Source: Alphaproteobacteria bacterium (GTDB lineage Bacteria > Pseudomonadota > Alphaproteobacteria > Rhizobiales > Xanthobacteraceae). From it: a stretch of DNA of 6,204 bases. The DNA lies in NCBI GenBank assembly GCA_005884745.1, contig VAZU01000336.1:1-6204 (forward strand), written 5' to 3'. The translations under genes were made by a program, and so were the position numbers. Below, piece after piece: positions 1-5,503 of the stretch. Below the pieces are notes generated by a model. That model saw nothing but the letters and a program-made list of their open reading frames with translations, was not told where the DNA came from and did not search any database. Positions within the stretch are counted from its first letter, which is position 1, and the number at the start of each line of letters is the position of its first letter.

Positions 1-1220
1 CCCGGCGGCCTTCGGCCGCCGACCTCTCCCCAACGGGGAGAGGTGAAGGGCGGCGGCGGGAGGACCGCGCCCGGCACCCAAACATCCTCGCGCGCGAATC
101 CCTCGGCATCGATCTCGTCGAGAACCGGCGATACCAGCGAGCGATCGAGCCAGCGTTCCGGCGCGCGTGCGTATTGTGGATAGATGGCGAGCCGCTGCAC
201 CAGCGTGTATCCGGCCGCAGCGGTCGCCCGCTCCAGCGCGGCGAGGCTTGGCCACGGCGCCTCGGGATTGACGTGATCGGCGGTGACCGGAGAGATCCCG
301 CCCCAGTCGTTGATGCCGGCTGCCGCCAGCCGCGGAAAACCCTCGAAGCTCAGATTCGGCGGCACCTGGATGTTCATCGCCGGGCCCAGCACGAGCCGCG
401 CGGTCGCGGCCGTCCACAGCACGTCGTCGAGCGAGGGCTCGGCGGCGCCGGCCATGCGGGTCCCGGACTTGGCGCGGAAATTCTGGATGATGATTTCCTG
501 CAAATGGCCGTAGCGGGCATGCAGGTCGCGCAGCACAAGCAGCGAGAGGATGCGTTCGCGCCGGGTCTCGCCGATGCCGATCAGGACGCCGCTGGTGAAC
601 GGCACACGCTGGCGGCCGGCCGCTTCGATCATCGCAATGCGGACCGCCGGGTCCTTGTCGGGGGAGCCGAAATGCGGCCCGCCCGGCTCGGCGAGCCGGG
701 GCGAGGCGTTTTCCAGCATGATGCCCTGCGAGACGCTCACGCGCCGCAGCGCCGCGATCTGCGTTTCAGTGGCAATTCCGGCATTGACGTGCGGCAGCAG
801 CCCGGTCTCGCGGACCACGAGCTCGCACATGGCGATGAGATATTCGATGGTGCTGGCGTGGCCGAGCCGGCCGAGCGCGGAACGCGCCGCCTGGTAGCGC
901 AGCTCGGGCTTGTCGCCGAGCGTGAACAAAGCCTCGCGGCATCCGGCCTCGCGTCCCGCCCGCGCGATCGCCAGCACCTCGTCGGGGCTCAGGTAGGCGG
1001 CGCCCGCCTGCCGCGGGCCGACCGCGAACGTGCAATATCCGCACACGTCGCGACACAGCCGGGTGAGCGGAATGAACACCTTGCGGGAGTAAGAGATGAC
1101 GTTGCCGTGACCCTCCCGGCCGAGCGCGCGTGCCGTTTCGAGCAGCCGCGGAAGCGGCGTGGCCTCGAATCCCGCCAGCAGCCGGTCCGCCTCTTCCTCG
1201 ATGCTATGCGGCGTGTCCAT
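1..1220 (-). CDS. fbiC: F0 synthase (7,8-didemethyl-8-hydroxy-5-deazariboflavin synthase), CofG part, probably fused FbiC; 3' end outside window
   Basis: This radical-SAM enzyme makes the deazaflavin chromophore F0 of coenzyme F420. CofG and CofH act together, either as two proteins or fused as FbiC; CofG carries out the final ring closure. The frame is read directly from the reverse strand and gives 406 residues before it leaves the window. It has the cluster motif CRDVCGYC (C56, C60, C63), then TSGVLIGIGET near 208-218, IIIQNFRAKSGT from 243 and NDWGGISPVT at 304-313 followed by DHVNPEAPWP. The CofG domain seems complete, ending near WVPG at 381-384. After that the frame runs without a stop through two palindromes (codons TSPRWGEVGGRR at 393-404). 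The chosen ATG at 1220 lies 17 bases inside the end of the upstream LLM gene, which suggests translational coupling. The fusion to CofH is inferred from the open frame; a stand-alone CofG with a repeat-derived tail is also possible. Confidence 0.9.
   Translation of the reverse strand, partial: MDTPHSIEEEADRLLAGFEATPLPRLLETARALGREGHGNVISYSRKVFIPLTRLCRDVCGYCTFAVGPRQAGAAYLSPDEVLAIARAGREAGCREALFTLGDKPELRYQAARSALGRLGHASTIEYLIAMCELVVRETGLLPHVNAGIATETQIAALRRVSVSQGIMLENASPRLAEPGGPHFGSPDKDPAVRIAMIEAAGRQRVPFTSGVLIGIGETRRERILSLLVLRDLHARYGHLQEIIIQNFRAKSGTRMAGAAEPSLDDVLWTAATARLVLGPAMNIQVPPNLSFEGFPRLAAAGINDWGGISPVTADHVNPEAPWPSLAALERATAAAGYTLVQRLAIYPQYARAPERWLDRSLVSPVLDEIDAEGFAREDVWVPGAVLPPPPFTSPRWGEVGGRRPP
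3..21. repeat. GC-rich hairpin, first half of a double palindrome
   Basis: An 8-bp perfect stem, CGGCGGCC paired with GGCCGCCG, closes a TTC loop. It directly abuts the second hairpin at 22-44, and together they look like one small palindromic element. On the reverse strand it is read within the open CofG/FbiC frame as GGRRPP-type codons. Because the window begins here, more of the element may lie to the left. Confidence 0.75.
22..44. repeat. ACCTCTCCCC palindrome, interspersed-repeat type, inside the FbiC reading frame
   Basis: ACCTCTCCCC and GGGGAGAGGT form a perfect 10-bp stem around an AAC loop. I recognise this motif as a frequent interspersed palindrome in Bradyrhizobium-like genomes, where it often sits between genes or adds short in-frame stretches to proteins. 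Here it is read on the reverse strand as TSPRWGEV. It could also act as an RNA hairpin. There is no U-tract in either direction, so I do not call it a terminator. Confidence 0.8.
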
Positions 1221-2015
1221 GCCCCCGCATGAGGGCGGCGCTTTCGTCGAGCATCGGCAAGATCGCGGCGCGCTCCTTGGGCGGCAGCATCAATACGACC
1301 CGATCGACGCCCGCATCGCGGTATCGCTTGAGCACCTCCGGATCCCGCGGCCCGGCGAAAATGGTGAAGGAAAGCGACGCGGGATCGCGTCCCGCCTCCT
1401 TTGCCATTTTGCGGAACTGCGGCAGCACTTCCAGCGGATCGAGCTGGCGGCCGCCGATCGGGATCCACCCGTCGCCATAGGCGACCGCCCGCTTGGCGGC
1501 GTGTGGAAAGCCCCCGCCGATGATGACTGGCGGGTGCGGCTTGTGCACCGGCTTGGGCCACTGCCACATCTCGTCGAATTGCACGAACTTGCCGGCGAAC
1601 TTTGCCTTGTCCTTGGTCCAGATCTCCTTCATGGCCAGGACGCACTCGCGCATCCGCTGGAAGCGCGTCTCGAACGCGGTGCCGTGATCGGCCATTTCCT
1701 CGGCGTTCCACCCGGCGCCGACGCCGAAGAGGAAGCGGCCCGAGGAGAGCCGATCGACGGTGGAAACCTCTTTGGCGGTGTGGATCGGATCGCGCTGGAT
1801 GACGAGACAGATGCCGGTTGCGAGCTTGATGGTTTTGGTCACCGCCGCGGCGGCGCCGAGCGACACGAACGGATCGTAGCTCTCGGTATAATATTTCTGC
1901 AGCTCGGGTGCTCCGGCAGCCACAGCGATTCGAGGCCGCGCGCCTCGGCTTCCCTCGCTAGGTCGTGCGGCTGGATCGCGTAATCGGTCGCAAACATGGT
2001 GAGCCCGATGTGCAT
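1204..2015 (-). pseudogene. LLM-class (luciferase-like) F420-dependent oxidoreductase, frameshifted near 1906-1908
   Basis: The luciferase-like monooxygenase fold is a TIM barrel that usually binds F420 or FMN; the substrate is unknown. The C-terminal 233 residues (1905-1207) carry clear family motifs: YDPFVSLGAAAAVT, TGICLVIQRDP, SSGRFLFGVGAGWN, PHPPVIIGGG and GDGWIPIGG. The true N-terminus is in another frame. From ATG 2015 it reads MHIGLTMFATDYAIQPHDLA and continues to SLWLPEH (36 residues). The two pieces meet at EH|(C)C-GAG, where one base (or 3n+1 bases) is missing. Without correction, translation from 2015 stops at TGA 1841-1839 after 58 residues. A longer frame starting at 2073 avoids the stop, but its first residues resemble no LLM protein. 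Homologues as I know them have about 15 residues (THIPxSR...GG type) between the EH and the ELPK equivalents, so the lesion may be a deletion of about 43 bases. It may also be a sequencing error. Confidence 0.85.
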
Positions 2016-2121
2016 GGCGTTTACCGTCCGTTTGGGCCGAGGTCCCTCGCCGCTCCAGCATCGAGCCGCACATGGGTCTTGCTGTCTAGCGGATCGAGCC
2101 TATCCGAACAACGGTTTCGGC
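2016..2121 (-). other. Spacer between PPOX and LLM genes
   Basis: These 106 bases separate the PPOX stop from the LLM start. A GGACGG lies 8 bases before the LLM ATG and could serve as its ribosome binding site. I see no convincing promoter, hairpin terminator or small gene here, so read-through from the PPOX gene is the simplest reading. Confidence 0.4.
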
Positions 2122-2568
2122 TCATGCAGGTTCGCAATCGCCGTCCACGGACAGATTGCCCCAGCTCGTCACGCGCTCGACGCGAACCGCGATGACGGCG
2201 AGGGCGGCAATTTGCATGGCAGCCAATTGCGGATAGCGGGAGCGAAGCAGCGCCTGGGCCTCATCGTGCTCGGCTCCACCGGCCAGGATCTCGGCGCGTC
2301 CGCGCAGCAGGACCCAGCCGAGCCGCGTCCAGTCGTCGTCGTAGCGATCGGCGACGAATGCGACATTGGGATTCTGCGCGATGTTCCGCACGCGCTTGAG
2401 CGCCGCGCCGGCAGCTCGTTTCGGCTTCTCATCGATGGTGATGTAGAGCGTGCGATCGGGAATCGCGAAGCACACCGGCACCACGTGGGGCAAGGCGCGG
2501 CTATCGGCGGTTGCCAGATAGCCGAGCTTTCGCGTGGCCAGGAACCGCCGCTCGCGGTCGGACAGCAT
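2122..2568 (-). CDS. PPOX-class probable F420-dependent enzyme, Rv0121 family
   Basis: This is a 148-residue protein of the split beta-barrel flavin/deazaflavin-binding fold (pyridoxamine 5'-phosphate oxidase-like), probably a cytoplasmic dimer. The Rv0121-type signature is strong: MLSDRERRFLATRKLGYLAT at the N-terminus, PHVVPVCFAI at 27-36, TIDEKPKRA at 44-52, LKRVRNIAQNPNVAFVADRY at 57-76, DDWTRLGWVLLRGRAEI at 78-94 and RVTSWG near the end. Related enzymes are assigned to F420 by genomic co-occurrence, and the substrate is unknown. I chose ATG 2568 because the family alignment begins there; the open frame extends upstream only as arginine- and proline-rich sequence without family likeness. 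A GGCGGA sits 8 bases before the ATG. The gene lies 49 bases after the small basic protein gene and 106 bases before the LLM gene, all on the same strand. Confidence 0.9.
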   Translation of the reverse strand: MLSDRERRFLATRKLGYLATADSRALPHVVPVCFAIPDRTLYITIDEKPKRAAGAALKRVRNIAQNPNVAFVADRYDDDWTRLGWVLLRGRAEILAGGAEHDEAQALLRSRYPQLAAMQIAALAVIAVRVERVTSWGNLSVDGDCEPA

Positions 2569-2617
2569 CCTCGAGTTCCGCCGGGGTGACGGAGGATCCG
2601 ATGCAGGACGGGCCGCC

Positions 2618-2770
2618 CTAGCCCTTCTTGCCGTATGGATTGTAGGCCGGCTTGGGCGGCGAACTCCCGACCGCGAACGGCGACGGCGGAGGGCCGCCTT
2701 TCTTCTTCTTGTTCCAATCTGCCTTCGGCTTCTTCTTTTCCTTGTTGCTTCGCTGCTGACCCTTGGCCAT
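2618..2770 (-). CDS. Small lysine-rich conserved protein (50 aa), function unknown
   Basis: The sequence begins MAKGQQRSNKEKKKPKADWN, continues KKKKGGPPPSPFAV and ends in a proline/glycine/tyrosine tail, YNPYGKKG. It is strongly basic in its first 35 residues and is probably disordered. I recognise the MAKGQxRSNKExKKPK start as a recurring short hypothetical protein of alphaproteobacteria, with no known role; nucleic-acid or ribosome contact would be a guess from charge alone. The start at ATG 2770 is well supported: AGGAGA lies 5 bases upstream and the family starts at this methionine. The open frame runs further upstream, but only through the promoter region. It is the first gene of the leftward unit, 49 bases before the PPOX gene. 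Confidence 0.8.
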   Translation of the reverse strand: MAKGQQRSNKEKKKPKADWNKKKKGGPPPSPFAVGSSPPKPAYNPYGKKG

Positions 2771-2775
2771 GGCGG

Positions 2776-2781
2776 TCTCCT
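2776..2781 (-). promoter_or_regulatory. Ribosome binding site of the small basic protein
   Basis: AGGAGA on the reverse strand, 5 bases before ATG 2770. It decides the start of this short gene against the longer upstream frame. Confidence 0.7.
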
Positions 2782-2810
2782 GTGCGGCTGCGGTCGCGGA
2801 TACTGCATCG

Positions 2811-2816
2811 ATCATA
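2811..2816 (-). promoter_or_regulatory. Possible -10 box of the leftward F420 unit
   Basis: On the reverse strand TATGAT (within GCTATGATC) matches the sigma-70 -10 consensus in five of six positions. It lies about 40 bases before the ATG of the small basic protein. The region about 17 bases upstream (GTTCAA) is only a weak -35. Its location in the divergent intergenic region supports it, but it rests on sequence likeness alone. Confidence 0.4.
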
Positions 2817-2841
2817 GCACGTCGGGCGACCGGTTGAACTC

Positions 2842-2872
2842 TTGCGGATAGGCGGCGTTCCGATGCTATCCT
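2842..2872 (+). promoter_or_regulatory. Possible sigma-70 promoter for the rightward LLM gene
   Basis: TTGCGG at 2842-2847 is followed after 17 bases by GCTATCCT at 2865-2872, which resembles alphaproteobacterial housekeeping promoters (TTGAC type -35, GCTA type -10). Transcription would begin near 2878, leaving a leader of about 35 bases before ATG 2913. The match is moderate. Confidence 0.35.
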
Positions 2873-2902
2873 GCCTGATCCCGTCGGCGCCGGACCGAGA
2901 TC

Positions 2903-2907
2903 GGAGG
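2903..2907 (+). promoter_or_regulatory. Ribosome binding site of the rightward LLM gene
   Basis: GGAGG five bases before ATG 2913 is a near-consensus Shine-Dalgarno sequence, and it supports that start codon. Confidence 0.8.
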
Positions 2908-2912
2908 AAGCG

Positions 2913-3869
2913 ATGCAGATCGGGTTCAATTTGCCGCTGAGCGGGGCCCTGGCGTCGCCGCCCGTGCTCACCCGCCTTGCCGTCGAGGGCGAGGCGATCG
3001 GCTTCGATTACATCGCGCTCAGCGACCACATCGTCGAGCCGACCCATATCCACGCGCGCTATCCTTATTCCGAGACCGGCGAGTTTCCCAAAGGGTCGCG
3101 CGGCGAGCGCCACGAGCAGCTCTCCGCCATGGCGTATCTCGCCGCCAAGACCTCGCGCATCCGGTTCCTGACCTCGGTGATGGTGGTGCCGCATCGACCC
3201 GCCGTGCTTGCGGCAAAGATCCTGTCCACCATCGACGTGATGTCCGGCGGCCGGGTCATCGTCGGCGTCGGCGCCGGCTGGCTCGAGGAGGAATTCGAGG
3301 CACTCGGCGCGCCGCCCTTCGCCGAGCGCGGCAGGGTGACGGACGAATATCTGCAGGCGTTCCGCGCGCTGTGGACCGAGCCGCAGCCGCGGTTCGAGGG
3401 CCGCTTCGTCAAGTTTGCGGACATCCTGTTCGCGCCCAAGCCGGTGCAGAAGCCGCATCCCGCTTTGTGGATCGGCGGCGAGAGCGGGCCGGCGATGCGC
3501 CGCGCCGCGAAGCTCGGCGACGGCTGGTACCCGATCGGCACCAATCCGCAGCATCCGCTCAACACCCTGCCGCGCTACCGCGCCGCGGTCGAACGGCTGC
3601 GCAAGCTCATCCAGGACGCCGGACGCGATCCTGCGCGCATCGCGCTCGCCTATCGGGTCCATCGCCACGGCACCGAGGTATCCGCCAAGGCCGACGACGG
3701 CGAAAAACATCTGTTTTCCGGCAGCGCCGCGGAAATCGCCGAGGATTTGCGCGCCATGCGCGCACTGGGGGTTGCGGCCGTCGACTTCAGCTTCCCCGGC
3801 CCGACGGCCGATGCCGTGCTGGCAGCCATGCGGCGGTTTCACGACGAGGTGTCGGCAAAAGCCCAATGA
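2913..3869 (+). CDS. LLM-class F420-dependent oxidoreductase (intact paralogue)
   Basis: This 318-residue luciferase-like TIM-barrel oxidoreductase resembles the TIGR03619 group and is probably a soluble cytoplasmic enzyme that uses reduced or oxidised F420; the substrate is unknown. The N-terminus MQIGFNLPLSGALASPP is the usual first strand. It is followed by GFDYIALSDHIVEPTHI at 30-46, TSVMVVPHRPAVLAAK at 87-102, SGGRVIVGVGAGW at 111-123, FAPKPVQKPHPALWIGGESG at 173-192 and GDGWYPIG at 202-209. The DMSGGR-type and GxGxGW loops are those that hold the cofactor phosphate in the family. The start is supported by GGAGG. The gene is divergent from the F420 unit on its left, with 142 bases between the two start codons. 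It retains the full loop after the SDH motif that the broken paralogue at 1204-2015 lacks. FMN use cannot be excluded from sequence. Confidence 0.93.
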   Translation: MQIGFNLPLSGALASPPVLTRLAVEGEAIGFDYIALSDHIVEPTHIHARYPYSETGEFPKGSRGERHEQLSAMAYLAAKTSRIRFLTSVMVVPHRPAVLAAKILSTIDVMSGGRVIVGVGAGWLEEEFEALGAPPFAERGRVTDEYLQAFRALWTEPQPRFEGRFVKFADILFAPKPVQKPHPALWIGGESGPAMRRAAKLGDGWYPIGTNPQHPLNTLPRYRAAVERLRKLIQDAGRDPARIALAYRVHRHGTEVSAKADDGEKHLFSGSAAEIAEDLRAMRALGVAAVDFSFPGPTADAVLAAMRRFHDEVSAKAQ

Positions 3870-3993
3870 AGGGGCGCCAGCCACGAACGTCCGCGTCCGG
3901 AACTCCGGCAGCCGCGCCGGCGTTTTCCGGCCGACCCGCGGTCGATCACGATGTCCGCATGCGGCCGCGACGGGAGCGCAAGCGGGGTGCAGC
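3870..3993 (+). other. Spacer between LLM and ABM genes
   Basis: This stretch of 124 GC-rich bases holds one weak imperfect hairpin, GCCGG-cgtttt-CCGGC, near 3916-3932. I see no clear promoter or terminator. The two genes may be co-transcribed, but the spacing leaves this open. Confidence 0.3.
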
Positions 3994-4326
3994 ATGCCAG
4001 AAATTCGAACCGACAATCAGCTCGTGACGCAGATCACGGTCGTCGAGCCCGAGCCGGACAAGCAGGCCGAAGCCCTCTCGGTGATGAAGGACCGGGCCCG
4101 GTTCATGGCGCGCCAGCCGGGGTTCGTATCCATCGTGCTGCATCGCAGCCTCGATGGAAAACGCATTGTCAACTACGTCCAATGGAAGAGCCGCGAGCTG
4201 TTGCAAGCGGCGCATCGATCGCCGGAATTCCGCAAGGAGTGGGGTCAGTTCGAGCGGCTGGCCGAGGACATCGACCCGCATCTCTACGAAGTGGCGCACG
4301 TCGAGGACGCCGGCCGACAGGCGTGA
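3994..4326 (+). CDS. ABM-domain (antibiotic biosynthesis monooxygenase-like) small protein
   Basis: The 110 residues fit the dimeric alpha-beta ferredoxin-like ABM fold, used by small cofactor-free oxygenases, quinol oxygenases and haem-degrading enzymes, as well as by many uncharacterised proteins. Visible features are strand 1 (VTQITVVEPEPDKQ at 11-24), helix 1 (EALSVMKDRARFMARQPGFV at 26-45), strand SIVLHRSLDGKRIVNYVQWK at 46-65, helix ELLQAAHRSPEFRKEW at 68-83, and the last strand PHLYEVAHVED at 95-105. This is the usual order and length of the family. I chose ATG 3994 because the family fold begins right after it; the frame continues upstream only as a shadow of the LLM gene. The ribosome binding site is weak (AGCGGGG). 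The gene follows the LLM oxidoreductase on the same strand, so a shared pathway is possible. The substrate is unknown. Confidence 0.8.
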   Translation: MPEIRTDNQLVTQITVVEPEPDKQAEALSVMKDRARFMARQPGFVSIVLHRSLDGKRIVNYVQWKSRELLQAAHRSPEFRKEWGQFERLAEDIDPHLYEVAHVEDAGRQA

Positions 4327-4355
4327 TGGCTCAAACCAGGTGCCAGTAATTCTGA

Positions 4356-4471
4356 TTCGTCATGGCCGGGCTTGTCCCGGCCATCCATGCGTTCCATGAA
4401 TCGGGATTAAGATCGTGGATGCCCGGCACAAGAGCCTGCCCCGGACTTGATCCGGGGCCGGGCATGACGAA
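4356..4471. repeat. Inverted pair of REP-like palindromes (Bradyrhizobium type)
   Basis: The element is bounded by a perfect 9-bp inverted repeat, TTCGTCATG at 4356-4364 and CATGACGAA at 4463-4471. The left unit is a 9-bp stem, ATGGCCGGG-cttgt-CCCGGCCAT (4362-4384). The right unit is a double stem: outer ATGCCCGG/CCGGGCAT (4419-4426 with 4458-4465) and inner CCCCGGA-cttga-TCCGGGG (4439-4457). I recognise both units as the dispersed palindromes typical of Bradyrhizobium and relatives. It fills most of the gap between the ABM gene and the membrane protein and ends 22 bases before the latter's ATG. It contains no transposase and is likely mobilised in trans or immobile. Confidence 0.9.
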
Positions 4472-4493
4472 GCATGAGTGAGGCAGGGGGATC

Positions 4494-5492
4494 ATGACCG
4501 CGAGCGGATGGTGGGAGGCCTTTGCGTTCGTCTGGGTGATCGGGTTTTTGAACCTCACCTATGCGGCCGGGATTGCGCTTGGCGTGCATCCGGCCGCGTT
4601 CCTGCTCGAGGCTTTCCTGTTCGGCGGAATCTCCCTGGTGCTCATCGCCAAGCCCGGCGAGAACGCGCACAGAATCATCTTTGCGCCGCAAACCTGGGCC
4701 TACGGCGCCGCCACGATCCTGAGCGAGATCTTCTATTATCTGATGATCGTGTTCGTTCCGCCGGCGGACGCCAGCGTGTTCATGCGGGTCACGATCCTGG
4801 TGACGATTCTGCTTGCGTGGCTCGTGGTGGGGCGGCGGATCACGGGGCTGCGCGCGCTCGGCATGGTCATCACGCTGATCGGATTGTTGATCACCGGCTA
4901 TTTCTTTCCCGCGACCCACAGCGCGCCGTTCGTCGCCGTGACCTTGGCGGCGGCCGCTTTCATGTCCATGCGCAATTTGTTGGCCGAGTTCCATCCATGG
5001 AATCGCCGCGCCCGGACGGTGATCGAGAAGATGCGGGTCACCGGCCTCGTCGTGCTGGCGACATCGATCGTCGGGCTGGCCGCGACCGTTCTGCTCTCGA
5101 TGCTGATGGGAACTGGGCTACTCCCGCCGCTCCGCGCCGTGCCGCCCGCCCAGCAGTTCATCGCGCTCCCGACGATCGCCCTCGCGCTCACCATGGGCTG
5201 CGTCATCATCACGACGATGCAGTACCTGATGTTCTCCTCGGTCGTGAAGATCACGTCGGAGAATTTTTTCGCGGTTTCCTCGCTCTCGCCGTTGGCGACG
5301 CTGATCCTGCAGGAGGCGGCGGTCCGGTTCGGCCTCGTCGGCACCGCGGCGGCCGGCTGGAACATCCTGCCGTTCATGCTGCTGATCCTGGTCGGCAATC
5401 TGCTGATCGCCTGGCGCGGCGGGGCAGCGGTCGGCGACAATCTCCTCGCACCCGTCCCGGTCACGCAAACGCGGGAGGGAATGCGGCGATAG
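4494..5492 (+). CDS. Ten-helix inner-membrane protein, DMT/EamA transporter-like
   Basis: The 332-residue protein has about ten hydrophobic helices: roughly 7-29, 33-52, 65-88, 92-113, 119-140, 145-160, 182-205, 222-247, 255-276 and 288-307. The segment from 91 to 136 (ADASVFMRVTILVTILLAWL followed by VVGRRITGLRALG) matches the end of an EamA half, where a helix is followed by a short basic loop and then a helix. The second half (SENFFAVSSLSPLATLILQE) looks like its repeat, giving the 5+5 arrangement of drug/metabolite transporters. A cytoplasmic basic stretch around 170-181 (NRRARTVIEKMR) separates the halves. The substrate cannot be told from sequence. The start at 4494 has AGGGGG a few bases upstream. 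The gene lies right after a REP pair and converges on the GH13 gene with only 11 bases between the stops. Confidence 0.75.
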   Translation: MTASGWWEAFAFVWVIGFLNLTYAAGIALGVHPAAFLLEAFLFGGISLVLIAKPGENAHRIIFAPQTWAYGAATILSEIFYYLMIVFVPPADASVFMRVTILVTILLAWLVVGRRITGLRALGMVITLIGLLITGYFFPATHSAPFVAVTLAAAAFMSMRNLLAEFHPWNRRARTVIEKMRVTGLVVLATSIVGLAATVLLSMLMGTGLLPPLRAVPPAQQFIALPTIALALTMGCVIITTMQYLMFSSVVKITSENFFAVSSLSPLATLILQEAAVRFGLVGTAAAGWNILPFMLLILVGNLLIAWRGGAAVGDNLLAPVPVTQTREGMRR

Positions 5493-5503
5493 GCGGCGCA
5501 GAA

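Noticed and set aside
174..1232. Long forward-strand open frame of 352 codons
   Set aside because: It is the antisense shadow of CofG, whose reverse-strand frame carries the radical-SAM cysteines and several family motifs. The forward translation is arginine- and alanine-rich with no recognisable domain.
2016..2073. Upstream extension of the LLM frame to ATG 2073
   Set aside because: The extension and the first 57 or so codons of that frame show no LLM likeness, whereas the other frame from 2015 has a perfect LLM N-terminus.
2068..2112. Promoter for the LLM gene on the reverse strand (TTGTTC, 17 bases, TAGACA)
   Set aside because: Both boxes match the consensus poorly, and the gene can be read from upstream.
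3916..3932. Hairpin GCCGG-cgtttt-CCGGC as a terminator
   Set aside because: The stem is only 5 bp, and the T-run is in the loop rather than after the stem.
2169..4016. Reverse-strand open frame of 615 codons across the LLM gene, promoter region and PPOX gene
   Set aside because: It is antisense to a clear LLM enzyme and out of frame with the PPOX protein and the small basic protein; it is a GC-driven artefact.
4331..4558. Reverse-strand 75-codon frame (contains AWMAGTSPAMT and VMPGPGSSPG)
   Set aside because: This is the typical false translation of Bradyrhizobium-type REP palindromes; it has no independent support and overlaps the start of the membrane-protein gene.
5493..5503. Shared terminator between the convergent membrane-protein and GH13 genes
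   Set aside because: Only 11 bases separate the stops, and there is no inverted repeat or T-run.
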